Origin: Tomocerus qinae
Lineage: Eukaryota; Arthropoda; Collembola; Entomobryomorpha; Tomoceridae
Assembly: GCA_020055645.1 (NCBI GenBank)
Contig: CM034549.1
Coordinates: forward strand, 25,689,930-25,753,929
Reading direction: 5' to 3'
DNA: 64,000 nt
Below, piece after piece: positions 39,201 through 52,145 of the stretch (positions are counted from its first letter, which is position 1; each line of letters starts with the position of its first letter). The position numbers were made by a program, and so were the translations under genes. Below the pieces are notes generated by a model. It was not told the origin of the DNA. It worked only from the letters and a program-made list of their open reading frames with translations, and did no database searches.

Positions 39201-42200
39201 GAGTGAGCATAAGTCCCTGAATGCAAGACAGTAATGGACATATTGGCGATGCTGTCTCCATTTTTCTCCATTTCTGCAGCAATGACGTATTTGTATTCAA
39301 ACTTTTCAGCATTATTATCTTTTTCCGCATTAAGATAATCGAACATACGAGGGAATCTTCCTGGGCGTACCAATATTGTGGTTCCTATTCCCTCCGTAGT
39401 TTGGAAGAAATATTTACACATATCGTCTGCTTCAGTTGTCATTGGCATGCACAGAGTAATAGGCTCGCCATAAGATTTTAAAGATATCTTTAATGGAGGA
39501 TAGTCGTGAATATGTGAATCAAATAACCCGATGGAGAGCAAAGAGACCAGTATGACAGCTAGTATGGAAGGAAGTAACTGGAGGAAGATCAAACGTCTAT
39601 TTCGTATGTTCCTTATTAACAATTTTATCATTAGCCCCCAGAACATTAGAATGATAAGAGAACACCCCTTAGTGTTATCACGATTAAATGTATCTTTTTC
39701 TTTAGCAGCAATGTCTAGATCATCAGTTGGATGACTTAATTCCCCAACCCGTAAGAATACATCGTCCATACTAGGAATTGTAAGTCCCATCGTCAAAATT
39801 CCTAATTTTTTTTTGTGCTTGGTCAAATCTGAAAACAAATCTGGAAATATAGACGTTTCAGTCGATTCTTCTGGAAGAGTGATCGCCACTTCGGAGACAC
39901 TCTTAGTTTCACCTTTCTTGAAGGAAGCAGTGGAGATGTATTTCTGGACAACAAAAAGAATTGAATTCCTATCCGCCTTGTCTGTGAGTGTCACCGTTAA
40001 AGTGTATCCATCCCCGAAACACTTTTTTAGGAACAAAGGAGTCCCCGAACACTGAAGCTTCCCTTCCGCCATGATCAGAATACGATCTCCCAAAACATCC
40101 GCCTCTTCCATGAAATGTGTTGTCAGTACAATTGTTCGTTCTTCTGTTCGCAATGCCAATAACATATCCCAAACCTCCCTCCGAGCTTCAGGATCCAAAC
40201 CCGATGTGGGTTCGTCCAGAAACAGGACCGATGCTTTACCGACGATTGAATTGGCAAGAGAAAGTCGTCTTTTTTGACCTCCGGATAAAGTGGATGCCAT
40301 ATTACTGGACTTTTCTCCCAACTTCAATCGATAAAGAATATCCTGTGATTCCTGCCTGGCCATTGACGAGCTTAGCCCTTTGAGCATTCCAAAAAATTGT
40401 AGATGTTGAGCTACAGTCAATTCGCCGAAAAGCAGATCATGCTGGGGACAGAGTCCTACAGATTTCCGAATTTCTCCAATCTGATGAGCAATATTGTATC
40501 CATTAATGTAAGCAGTTCCACCCGATGGTTTGTAAAGTCCGGTCAAAATAGACAATGCCGTCGTTTTTCCCGCTCCATTGTGGCCCAACAAAGCCGTAAT
40601 TTCTCCAGCATACATTTTTGCAGAAAGCCCATCTACTGCAACTTTTTTATTTTCAAATCTTTTACTGAGATTGCAAATTTCTATTCCAACTTTTAAATCG
40701 GTTGGTTCTTCCTCAAAGCCTGTTTTGGGATTTGCAGCTGTACCTTCTGTGTTTTTCAGAGAATTATCCGATTCCAGGGGCATAACTCTATTTGGTGAAT
40801 ACCAAGTAGACAACAAGAATGGGTAATACCATGGCTTGGTACGTCCAAATTCTGAAGGTATAACACTCTCCAAATACAACGTGAGAAGCATGTAGAGGAT
40901 AACATCGGCAACTAGCATTCCACCAACAGCCAATATGTTTATTCTGTCGACTAGGCTAAAAGGTTCAGTTATAGAAGACCATCCGGTAGGAATATCATTG
41001 AATTCGCGTTCAAGCATAATTTTCAAGAACCAATGGAGTGCCATATTAGGAAATAACGATGAAGCTAATTTTTTTGCCAATGTCGATTCGAAAACATCTC
41101 CGCTGTCCACAATAAAAACAAGTCCGTAATAACTTACGATGTAAAAGCAAATTCCTGCTATTACTGCAATAGTGGGTTTTCCGAAAAATGTTGAGACGAA
41201 GAATAAAGATGTCACGGAGGCTGTGAAGTATAGCATTAGCATAAAGAACCACAAAGTGAAACTACAATTTGTTAAAGCTGATACACCGAAGAAAGGTACA
41301 AATAAAAAGAATGTTATCAATGAAAGAATCGTTGCTAAAAGGAACAAGCAATCAATCGTCCAACCAGTCCAGTGCATCCAATTAGACAAACCCATCATCT
41401 TCATCAATTCCTTGATTCCTGATTGCTTCTCGTGAATGATTCCACGGATTATATTTGGAACACTTAGGATAAAACTCAGAATGAACAAATGTATTACAAA
41501 GTTTCTTAGAGTAGATATTAGGTCTTTCTTCGTCGTTATTTCTGGAAATTTTTGCAAAGCTACTTTTGGAACTGGTATAACGGCTCTTTCTACCTTTTTC
41601 TGGACAATTATTTTGTCCAGAAGAATTTGTAAGGTTCTAAAGCCCGCCTTCGGGTATTGTATTTGAGGTGATTCAGATGAATGACCATTTCTGTAGCGGG
41701 TTTTTGAATTAGAATTATGAATTAGTAAATCCGTATAAAAGTCAATCCCCTTCATTCGTATTGTGTAAGAGTATACTCCAGTCAAGGTCAGCTTGTCCTG
41801 GAAAATTATTGCGGCCGTGAAATTGGGTGGGTTATTGTTAGTCTTCCAAGAATGCATATCATTTTCAAGCTGTTCGTTACTTTTATAGGGAAATAGCTGA
41901 ACGAAAAAATCTTTCTTTGGTAGCTTGTTAATTCCTTCTAGAGTAGTCTTAAGTGACATCATAATCGGCTCAGTTATATAAGTACCTGGTGCATATGCTA
42001 TTTTTATCCCACCATTACTGCGAATTAAAGGCTCTATGAAACTTTGAGTAAAAGCCGTATCATTGTTGGAGATGTTGAAAATATTTGTATCTGGGGTATC
42101 AATTCTAGGAGTACGCTCATTTGTCGGCCCTTTAGAATCGGGTGGTGGACTTTGACTTCTTGCGTAACTCATAAAAAGTCCGATTGTCATGTAAATTGAT

Positions 42201-42298
42201 GTTGGTAAAAGAATTAGCCAGGCTGTTGCACAAAGATGTTTTTTTCGAAATAAAAAGTTTTTCCACACGAGCAAGTAAATTTTCTTGAAAAGACCCAT
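36256..42298 (-). CDS. Full-length ABCA-type lipid transporter (ABCA3-like), intact
   Basis: Five exons on the minus strand: 42298-38927, 38827-38668, 38579-38454, 38354-38055 and 37799-36256. All phases agree and there are no internal stops, giving 1,833 aa, typical for a full ABCA transporter. TMD1 begins with an N-terminal helix (about residues 22-46), a large extracellular loop, then a helix cluster at about 262-480. NBD1 has Walker A GHNGAGKTT (572-580), signature LSGGQ (671-675) and Walker B VLFLDEP (691-697). TMD2 spans roughly 915-1400. NBD2 has Walker A GVNGAGKTT (1532-1540), signature YSGGMKRR (from 1631; SGG kept, the usual Q replaced by M) and Walker B IILLDEP (about 1651-1657). 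ABCA proteins move lipids across or out of membranes; in arthropods, roles in cuticle or storage lipid are suspected, which is inference. An AATAAA lies about 50 nt past the stop. The decayed copy at 45.6-55.8 kb is its paralogue. Confidence 0.92.
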
Positions 42299-42484
42299 TT
42301 ATGCTATTGTATTGCTATTGATGAGATCTAGTTTGGGGAAACACCTATCGATACTTGACCCACAATGATTCTTGAATGATTCTCTAGTTAAGGGTTCCTC
42401 AAAACGTGCCAACTGAAAACAGGCCACTGATGATATCCAAAATGACTTTCTCGTAGGAGCCGTATAGTTATATGGTTATCACTA

Positions 42485-43047
42485 ATCAAGATTTCCTGTA
42501 TTCTATTCTTATCACTTCGTAATAAGAGAATCAAGAGTCGGAGTCAAATTTTTTGAAAATCACCTTAGTTACTAACTAATTACGAGGCATTTTTGTTTAA
42601 AATCCCACCCCTTCTTTTCAGAATAAATTGGCACAAAAGCATACTAAATAAAATGGTAGTACATGGTAGAATACTTCCGTGTACCAACTTATGCTAAATG
42701 AAATTTTCGGGGAAAAAAGAGCACGGTGGAGCAAAAAGTACTCAGACTCCTGACTAGGTTATCACCTGGCGAGATAGTCTGGAGTCGGAGTCGGAATTTA
42801 GCACCTTGCTCCAGCACCTTGCTCCATTATCCCCTCAACAACCTCTTAGCATAAATTGGCACACCAAAGTATGATTATACACCGAATTGATACCTTTGGT
42901 ATACACAGTTTACAGTTTTATGCTAAGGGGAAGGGGGGGATTTTAAATTAAAATTAGCTAGTAGCTAAGGTGATTTTCAAAAATTTGACTCCGACTCTTG
43001 ATTCTCTTATTATGAAATAATAAGAAAAGAATACAGGAAGTCTTGAT
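42485..43047. mobile_element. MITE with TA duplication and inverted repeats of about 105 bp
   Basis: A 563-bp element flanked by TA (42483-42484 and 43048-43049). Ends are ATCAAGATTTCCTGTATTC on the left and the complement of ATCAAGACTTCCTGTATTC on the right. The arms, about 105 bp, share a long run around AGAGAATCAAGAGTCGGAGTC. There is no coding capacity. It lies about 190 bp upstream of the ATG of the intact ABCA gene. Confidence 0.7.
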
Positions 43048-43104
43048 TACTGGCGAGATTGATTTTCATAAGCAAACCTCACTCCCTATTTATGGATATT
43101 TTTA

Positions 43105-43170
43105 ACCTCTAGCCAAGGCGGGTTAATTTCCATAGAAATGATTGTTTTGCTTGTATTATGTAGACAGGTG
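43105..43170 (+). repeat. Dispersed repeat, copy 1
   Basis: Carries the motif 'ccaaggcgggttaatttcca ... agacaggtgg', shared with 59365-59480 (same strand) and 60830-60960 (inverted). Confidence 0.5.
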
Positions 43171-43429
43171 GGAAGTAAAATAGGTTTGGAATTCCAGGCA
43201 CGACAATTGAGAAGTTTGCAGTAAGAAGGGCGTTTTCATTTTATTGAATTTTAAATCCTTGACAACCTAGTTGTTGAAATAAATGGGGCTCAAATATGGG
43301 ACCCGAAATCTGCATGAGCGGTAACAGTTCAAATAGCCTTTTATCAGCAAAATTTTGAAAAATAGAATATTTGTCCCTTAGACCCTAGTTAAAGTGTCAC
43401 TTCCTCCTGAAAAGTGGACTATTCAGTTA

Positions 43430-43540
43430 CTAATTTTGTCTAAAATTCAAAATCTCCTCACCTGGGACAACGCACTTGTTTTATTTATGCATGATCCATT
43501 GCGGAGGAAGTGAAACGTTATCTGGGATCTTAAGGCCACT
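43430..43540 (+). repeat. Direct repeat, copy 1 (partner 44819-44930)
   Basis: Shares 'ctaaaatt.caaatc.cctcacc.ggg.caacg' and 'tgttttatttatg' in the same order with the partner about 1.4 kb downstream. Confidence 0.55.
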
Positions 43541-43546
43541 TTAGAC

Positions 43547-43690
43547 TCACCCTATTCCTATCATCATGCTTGGTGACCTCAAAATGACATCATGTCTCAT
43601 TGAAAACAATTTTTAGTAGATTTAAAATCAACTGATTATATGACGTCACAAATCGGGATGATGATAGGAATAGAAAGAGTAAAAGTAGCA
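43547..43690. repeat. Short inverted-repeat pair
   Basis: 'cactttagact..ccctattcctatcatcat' near 43,548-43,580 recurs as its reverse complement near 43,655-43,690, enclosing about 75 bp. Probably a MITE relic. Confidence 0.5.
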
Positions 43691-44507
43691 CTTTAGTCTG
43701 CCAGAAACTACTGAAATAGATAAAAAAAATTGAACTTTTTATTCCAATACTATGTTCCGAAGAGTGCTGTCTCCTAATTGAATAGAAATAAGAAGTATTT
43801 TTATTTCGTGAAATTTTGACATTCCATTATAATACTCTATATATAACAGATAATGTCACTAAGATGAAAAACAAAGTTTATTTCAGTTTATTAACGGAAA
43901 TATCATTTTCGCGAAAACACAGCTTACCAAATTTATACCAAATTTAGAGTTTTTAGCTATTCGAATGCGGTGGTTTGGTTAAACCCCTTGAATAGCGGTT
44001 TACATTACTACTCGGGCGCTTTTCCTGATGTGAATCAAATTTTGGATTATGAAGTATTTGAATTCTATGGTTTCAGATAAATACTGAACTTAAAATTGAC
44101 ATACTGATGGCATTTAACAGCAGTGAAAAATTGGAAAAAGTTAAAATTCCGCTGCCAGCGCATTTAAATACCCAAAGTTGTTTTCAAACCTTTACGCTAC
44201 CTTAATTCGCCAGCGAATAATAAAGTTAACCCTAAATTGAATATATTATCTTAAACAAGAGCAACCAGGGCAACCACTGAATTTGCGTTGTTGTAGCGCT
44301 CGAATGGTAAAGTCAACCACACTTGGAACATTTTATCTGAAATCAGACATTCAAATACTCCAAAATCTGAAATTTAGTCCATTTTGTTATTTTCCCAAAA
44401 AAATTTTCTGTCTCGGAAAAATTTGGGCTTTCCTTCCCGCGACCGAGCGATCCCGCATTTTCGCTCGCAGTTATCTTGGGTGTATTTCAACACAATTTTT
44501 GAGACGC

Positions 44508-44830
44508 CTGTTATTGTCAAGACAGCAAAATAAGATTCACCACTTGTCTGTGGAGCTGACTAATGCACATATTTTTAATAAAACACTCCAACTCTAATCT
44601 CCACTCTTGAGGGTGTAAGGTACGTATTGAGGTACCTTTCACTCTCGAAAAAGTTTGTTAGAAATTCGTCAGAATGGGAGTCGATTCATTAAAAATATGG
44701 GTCTAAGACCAATCTGGCCAATGTTAACTGCTGAAAACGTTGACTTAGTTAAGGCACGAACTGTCCATAAAACTGACGAGGGTATTTTGCCGTCTTGACA
44801 ATAGAATAAAGTGTAAAGTTACTTATTCTG
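44508..44830. repeat. Foldback repeat of about 320 bp
   Basis: 'tattgtcaagacagcaaaata' at about 44,512 (19 of 21 bases kept) recurs inverted at about 44,800 as 'tattttgccgtcttgaca'. Similarity continues inward to a shared 'catatttttaat'. No coding capacity. Confidence 0.5.
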
Positions 44831-44930
44831 CCTAAAATTCCAAATCACCTCACCCGGGGCAACGGCAATGTTTTATTTATGAATGTTCCTTTTCGCTTGA
44901 AGTGAAAAGGAAGTGACACTCAAAACCTAG
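44819..44930 (+). repeat. Direct repeat, copy 2 (partner 43430-43540)
   Basis: See the partner. The shared stretch is about 110 bp with several mismatches and small gaps. Confidence 0.55.
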
Positions 44931-46199
44931 CTTAAGGAAACTAGCTAGAGCATTACTAAACTTTCCTTCGCTGATTTTGCATCGTTTTCGGGCAATATTG
45001 AGAAGAAAACCAACCATAAGAATCAGTACGGAAATTTAAAAATTTAAATAATTAAAATGCATATATAATAACAGTGCAAAATATTACCCTATTTGCTAGT
45101 TTGTTAGTTTGCGCCATGGCAGGTTGGAGTCGTATAATTCTGTATGTTATTGTTATTGCTATTATAGGTTGAGTAAAATTATTTGTTTGCGACTGTCAAT
45201 GCAGTAAAATAAAACCAAATGTTGTCATCTGTTTGAATCGGAGGCAGATTATCAATATTTCACATTTCAACAACATCAGGGTTTTTAATTACTATACGTG
45301 GTAAATGATTCATAATAGTAGAATGAGAACGATTCCGTTGTTGTACCTTGCAAAGTTATAATCTTTGTGTGCATCCTGTGTATAATATTCATGTAGTGCA
45401 TTGTAATTTGTAGTAAATTGTAAAGTGTTGCTAAAATTCCCCCATCTGTGGAATCTATAAAATATTCGTTATAGCAATAGCCAATCAGAAGGCTGGATTT
45501 CAAAAACTTTCAGCCAATCAGAATGCGTATCCAAGTGTCACTCCGCAATGGGTAATACCAACACGCGGCAGATCCCCATAGTAAACTTTTCACAACATCA
45601 TTTTGGTCTCCAGTGGTAAGTACTTCCACATTCCAAGTCGCAATTTCTTCAGGTGGCATGCTTTCAGGATCAGTAATTGGACTCTATTACCAGCTAACTG
45701 TGATTGCTGCGGTCTAAATACTGTGGCATGAACTCTTTCGGCTTCCGCAATGCCATCTTCGTCGGTAGGATAATTCGCTTGAAATTCAACTAAAGCTTTC
45801 TGGGGGAAAAGGTTTCCCTTGATTTTTTCTATTAGGCCATAGTCCACAATGAGCAATAAAATATAGTAAATGACACCAACCAAAAATATCCAGAGCAATT
45901 CTTGACCAATTCCGACCATCTTGGCTTCATCGTGACATAATAATAAAAACCTTTTAAGGAAAGACGCTTCAAACTTCCATGATAAGTAAGGTATCTTTCC
46001 CTCGCAGGTATAAATGTCACCACATCTGGCAATGCCCTCATCGCAGGGCTCTATAAAATGTAAGCAATAATATTATTTAAGACATTTTTGAAAGGGTTTT
46101 CTAAGTACTTCTGTACATGCTTATGCTAGAATTGAAGTCTGAAGGGTCTTAGATTCATCACATACAATACTATCGCAAAACGGAAATATATATAATGAC

Positions 46200-46940
46200 A
46201 GAGAAGGTTATTTTGAGCTTAGAAATGTCAAATAAAGTGTTATCTTTCGAACAAGTTATTACACAACCTTGTGGGACAAATAGAACAGGAGTTGACCGAT
46301 TTTCAGTGATTTTCAAGTGTTTCATCCATTTCCTGTCTCAGGAGATGGCTGTAACCTATTTAGTAGTGTCCGTGGACCTGTTGTCTTTAAATTGAGCTAT
46401 TACACGACCTTGCAGGATGTATAGCACTGAAGTTATACATTGATTTTCATTTCTTTATGCTTTTTACCTTGCTTTTTACCCACTTTCGCTGATGGACATG
46501 TAAGCTTTCAATCTATAGTGACCTTTGTCCTCGAATGGTTTGAGCTAGATTGTTCACGTTTTGAGGGTATCTTTTTGAGGTAAAAAGTAAGACCGAGTTC
46601 GTAAATGGGCAAGATCGGTCACACCTTGACACCGCCATGGGAGAGGAGTTCAAAGCCCAAAAATTACTAAAAATCGACTTAACTTCGGTTCTTTTTATCC
46701 TACAAAGTCGAGTAAAAGCTTTTTCGATAGCTGAAATGTTTTGCAACACTATTGAACAGTTTATATTCATCCCTTGACAGGAAAAGTGAAATGGGAAGTG
46801 GGTGAAAAATTGAAAAGGGAAGTGGGTGAAAAATTGAAAATTACTGAAAATCGACTTGACATCGTTTCTATTCATCGTACAAGGTCGTGTAATAGCATGT
46901 TCGACAGCTGAAAAGTTGTGTGACACTTCTATACTCAACG
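46200..46940. repeat. Array of four related repeats, two direct then two inverted
   Basis: Units of about 125 bp share 'ttattacac(a/g)accttg..gga', a 'gaagtt/ggagtt' block, 'gattttcagt' and a 'ccatttc/cccacttt' tail. Two plus-oriented units lie at about 46,225-46,350 and 46,375-46,495, two minus-oriented at about 46,660-46,790 and 46,800-46,935. A 23-bp tandem duplication ('gggaagtgggtgaaaaattg...') sits at about 46,794-46,842. It lies between the last two pieces of the ABCA pseudogene. Confidence 0.55.
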
Positions 46941-48286
46941 TTGGTTAGGAGGTCAAAAGTCAAGTCGTTTTGGTTTCAAGTAAACTGCTTTGCGTTATGT
47001 TTCCATTTTGAATGGTTTATTATGTGATTTTCCACTTAACTGCAACAGCCTTGAAGAGACTTGAAGGCATTCGGATATTCTCTGCACATTCGACTTCTGT
47101 CAGGGCCGAGTAACTTTCATCGATTGTTTTCTATTGATATGGATGCAAACTTAATGAAGCACACTGACAGCCCGAATGTAGGATTGAAGCTGGACACAAT
47201 TCGGAGTACAATTCCCAAAGTATAAAAAAATACCAAAAAGCCTTTGATAATGTTAGAGGGTCCGGGTCCGATCCTATATGTATAAGACAGTTCTCCAGTC
47301 CATTCCAAAAGAAATGTTAAGTTGGCCAAAATAAGGGCTTTGAGAAAAAATGGTTTCAATTTATGATATTCAGGAATTATTCATAGCTAAATTATAAATG
47401 ATATATGTAATGTAAATGAATAGGTTAATATTTAATACATGTACAGGTATGTCGTGAAACAAAGCTAGAAAATCCTTTAGATGGAATCGAGGCGAAATTA
47501 CTTCTCAAGTAGGATAGTGGTATTACGGAGAAAGCATACACCATAAATATAAGGAAAAGAACACCTGTAACGCAACCACACAAGAGACAAATTAAGTCAT
47601 GCAATCGCTGTTTGCATTCAAACAGTTGATTGAAAATTGAAATTGAAGCTTCCCTTCCGCCATGATCAGAATACGATCTCTCAAAACATCAGCCTCTTCC
47701 ATGAAATGTGTTGTCAGTACAATTGTTCGTTCTTCTATTCGCAATGCCAATAACAAATCCCAAACTTCCCTCCGAGCCTCAGGATCCAAACCTGATGTGG
47801 GTTCGTCCAAAAAAAGAATTGATGCTTGATCGCCATTGATGGGCTTAGTCCTTTGAGCCTTCCAAAGAAATGCAGATGTTGTGCTACAGTCAATTCATCA
47901 AAAAGGAGATCGTGTTGAGGACAGGCCCAACAGATTTTCGAATTTCCCCTATTTGATTAGCAATATTGAATCCATTAATGTAAGCAGTTCCACTAGAGGG
48001 TTTGAAAAGTCCTGTTAAAATCGACAATGCCGTCGTTTTTCCCGCTCCATTGTGTCCCAACAAAGCCGTAATTTCTCCAGCATACATTTTTGCAGAAAGT
48101 CCATCTACAGCAACTTTTTTATTTCCAAACCTTTTCCTGAGATTGCAAATTTCTATTCCAACTTTTAAACCTGTCGGTTCTTCTTCAAATCCATTTGCAA
48201 TTGGGGCTTCTGCATCTGAATTATCCGATCCCAGTGGCATAACTCTTATTGGTGAGTACCAAGTAGACAATAGGAATGGGTAATAC

Positions 48287-48720
48287 TGTCAAATAACAGG
48301 TGCTCTAGGGATGGTTTAGCTCAAAGGTTAGTGCCAGGTACGGTTTATTCGGGATGCAACAATGCTCGGATCCGGAATGCCAATGAAATGCCCAGTGAAC
48401 CACCAACAAATCTTCTCTAGACTCAGGTTTATTGTAATTCTCGAACCCAATACCAAAGCCAGATTCTGTCCAAGCCCGAAGGCCCAAACCAGACTGAATT
48501 CCCAAACCAGATTGTGCAAGTCAGGCGGCCCAAACTAGACTGAATCTTTCTGGCGCACTACCACTAACTACTACTGCTGCCTCATGTCCTTCTCGAAGCA
48601 TCGAGAGTTCGCGTCGCAAATTCGAACTCTCATTGGCTCGATGAGTCCAGGCACGGCAGAGTACATTTTAAATATCCTACTACTATTACCTTATAGGTAT
48701 TATACTACTACAATGTCACA
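48287..48720 (-). repeat. 3' LTR of the non-autonomous element
   Basis: Same 434-bp sequence as 53884-54317 except T/G in 'gcctcatgt' and T/C in 'gcaaattcg'. Confidence 0.9.
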
Positions 48721-49619
48721 TCCCCCGAATTTACATAAAAGGCTTTCCACAGCCTTTGCCCCTTAACCAAAAAGAAAACAAAGTGAAAAGAAATTAATTT
48801 TTTAACCCAAAGAAAACAATCCAAAACTAAATTTCACAAAATATCTGCATAACTAACAAAACTATGCTTATTCCATACTACATTACATTTCAACCACACA
48901 TTACATCATACATTATTTCATAGTATCCAGAATTTTAACATTATAGCCAATACATCATATAAATTCCACAAATTGCATAATAATAATTTCATCAAAATCA
49001 TTTTCAAAATCATAACTTCAATTTCAACAAAATAATATAAAATCACAAATTATTTATATTCGATGCGATGGATTCTCATTTTCACTCGAGCTCTGAACGT
49101 AGATAACGTCCACAGGAGCAATATGCGGCTATCGTCTTTGCAAACGAGCACGATCGTTGCCGTTAAGATCATCATGTCACACTTTGACATCTCTGTAGCT
49201 CTCAATTTTAGGTCTTCTCGAAAAATAAGACAAGCATACACATCAGCTCAAAACACACACTGTAATTCATCACAAAAATACAATTAGAACATTTTCATTA
49301 CATTTTAAATTAACCTTTTTCATTTTTACCACTTCAAATTAAACCATCAAAATTATTTTCTTTACGATTTACCATTGAGATCATAATACATACTGTTTCT
49401 TACTTTCAGGGGGCATATTCATTTCTCAAAATCAAAATCAACATAATATTATTTTACTTTTCATTTCAACAAAATTAAATCAAACATTATTTCATTATTA
49501 AATTCAAAAAATCATATTTTAAACTTTAATTTTCAATTAAAAATCTTCAAACATTAAACACATCATTTCCTTAGTGCACTGCACTTTCTTAAACACATTT
49601 TTCCTAAATTATATTATTC

Positions 49620-49790
49620 TATTTTTATGTATCTGGTATGCTCCTTCAGGCTAATCTCTATGTACCTGGTATGCTCCTTCAGACTACCATAAATTACTTA
49701 ACCCTATTTACCTTATTTTTATGTACTGGTATGCTCCTTCAGGCTATCATCTTTATGTACCTGGTATGCTCCTTCAGATTATAAATTACT
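49620..49790 (+). repeat. Tandem repeat in LTR-element interior
   Basis: Four spaced copies of 'ctggtatgctccttcag', each with a related 'atgta' lead. Confidence 0.8.
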
Positions 49791-50179
49791 TAACCCTATT
49801 TACCTGGCATCAATCTTCAGGTTTTATTTCTCACTTACACTCTATACTAACTATAGTGAGAAATAACAGGTATTCTCAAAAAATACACAAACAGTAACCA
49901 AAGCAAAACCAGGGAAACCCTTGTACGTCAGTTTACTCCTTCCGTATGACACTTTGTGGTAACCCTCTCTGTTTCTCCCAAGAATACACATAGTTCCAAA
50001 CTGTAACCTCCAGTCAATGATTCAGAATTTCCTAGGGTCCTCAAAACTAACACTATAATTTCTATTAGAATAGATTCCTGACTCGAAATCTTTAACTCTC
50101 TTAACACCTAAATATCTTGATTGAATGGATTCTTGACTCAGAACCCATTCTTTAACTCAAAAATTTAATATTATTTTCC

Positions 50180-50420
50180 CCTCCCGGTTTCCTACTAGCA
50201 CGAATAAATCACAGTATCGTGAATATTACCTTAGGCTTATTCTAGCACGAATAAATCACAGTAAAGTGAATATTACCTTAGGCTTATTTCGGAACCCGAC
50301 AGAAAGAATTATTTCAACTAATCTATTAATGACTTACTACCTCCCGGTTTCCTTAGCACAAATGATTCACGGTATCATGAACATTTCCTAGGCTTTCCTG
50401 GAACCCGACAGACAGTAGTT
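50180..50420 (+). repeat. Second tandem repeat in LTR-element interior
   Basis: Two close copies of 'tagcacgaataaatcacagt ... gaatattaccttaggctta' and a third diverged copy, with 'ggaacccgacaga' repeated after the second and third. Confidence 0.8.
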
Positions 50421-52014
50421 TTCCTTACAAACTATATGCACTTCCCAAAATAAACACATAATAAATCCATTTTTACAAAAGCAAATTAGGATTTCACATT
50501 AACCATAGCAAATACATAATTTTCATTTCACAACATTATTCTTTAAAGGCATTCTCATATTCCCCCAATTACTTTAACTCTCAAAATTCCCAAAATAATC
50601 AAGTCAACTATCCAACAAACAAATTATCAATACACCCCAATTTCAATTAAAATAAATCAAACGATAATAAACATAAGGCAGAATTATTTTTACTTTGTTT
50701 CACTCTCACAGTATGGTGTCAGTTAAGTGCAAACTATAAATTAGTTAGAGACAATTCGAACTCAGCAATCAACACCCAGTATTTTCACGACATGGAAGAT
50801 TTCACTCCCCGCACGTCCCTTCTCATACTGTCATCAACGCCAGCTCTACTTTTCTCTGTTTGCCAATTTTGAGATACAAGACACAGCAAAACTAATCGCC
50901 CATTCCTATCATCCTGTTCTCCATTCAAGACCAACACTCAATATTCAATCATACTTTTTTATGAACCGGCATACTTCATGAATATTTTCATAAAATTCTA
51001 ACCTTTTAATTCAAAAACAACATTTTCAAATAAATCCCAACTTAAAATTGACTTCATTATTATTTCACCCCAAAACTTTCAATTTAATTTACCGTTGAAT
51101 ACTTTCAACAAAAATCAATACTCAAAAGTTAATTTCAAATGCCATTAAAACTTTATGTTCAAAACTTCTTTTTCTGTAACGCTAGGTACGGAAACAATAA
51201 ATAAGAAGAAGACCATGGATTTAGTATTTTCAGTGCAACTATCTGTGTTTCTGTAGCGCATTCCTGTATTAAAATAAATAAACCCTGCTGCCATTCTCCT
51301 ATCCGTTTCCCTTTCTAAATAATTTTAACTCAAAATTACCAATTATTATTTTAACCTCACATTATTCCTCAAAACCAACTCCAAAATTCAAAACATTATA
51401 CCATTAATAATCCTTTTACTTTCAAAAATAATAAAATCAACAGTTACGTAGTATTTGCCCATTTTCTGAAACAGTAGTACTCCCTCATTTTCTCAACCTT
51501 AAACAAAATCAAAAAATAACATTCAAAATTAAATCAAACTTTTCATGTAATTCCAATATCGGATACTATAATTGTATATGAACTTCCACACTTTCATTCC
51601 CAATGTACTATACTATACCAAACATTCATCCCATATTATACAAGTCTTTCCAAAATTATTTAATCCAATTTCAAATTAAATCCAATTAAATTCAACCAAA
51701 TACTAATAATTATCCACATTTCATCAAAATTAAAATCCAATTCGCTCAAATAATTGCAACATTTAAAATCAATTTCCAAATAAACGCAAATTTAACTCAA
51801 TTCAAATAAAAACCAAATTTTCCCTCTTAAATTCCAATTACTTGCCATAAACTACTAAATATTTCAAATAAATTCAAAAGTTCATAATAAAATAAAACGA
51901 AAACCAAAATCCAATGAGTCAGTCAAGCTGTTGACCAAAAGCTTCTTCTTCCTCACTCTCCATCGTTGTTGAGTTTCAGCAGCTCAGTTCGTGTATGTCC
52001 GTCTCTGACCGCTG

Positions 52015-52145
52015 TCCGTAACTGACTTCCTCTTTGCATGACCTCCTCCGACATCTCTCGCTGACATCCTTATTGCATGACAGTCTCCGTCCTACTATCT
52101 TGCTGACTTCCTCCTTGCATGACATTCTCCGTCAGACTATGATCT
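52015..52145 (+). repeat. Third tandem repeat in LTR-element interior
   Basis: Three copies of a unit of about 50 bp containing 'gctgact(t)cct.cttgcatgac' and '.tctccg'. Confidence 0.75.

Noticed and set aside
44283..44597. 104-codon ORF
   Set aside because: Its 3' part lies in the foldback repeat at 44,508-44,830; no domain recognised.
46513..46938. 141-codon minus-strand ORF
   Set aside because: Composed of the repeated 125-bp units, including a 23-bp tandem duplication; no independent coding evidence.
48305..48519. ORFs inside the LTRs (repeated at 53902-54116)
   Set aside because: Identical in both LTRs because they are copies; no domain, and they overlap LTR control signals.
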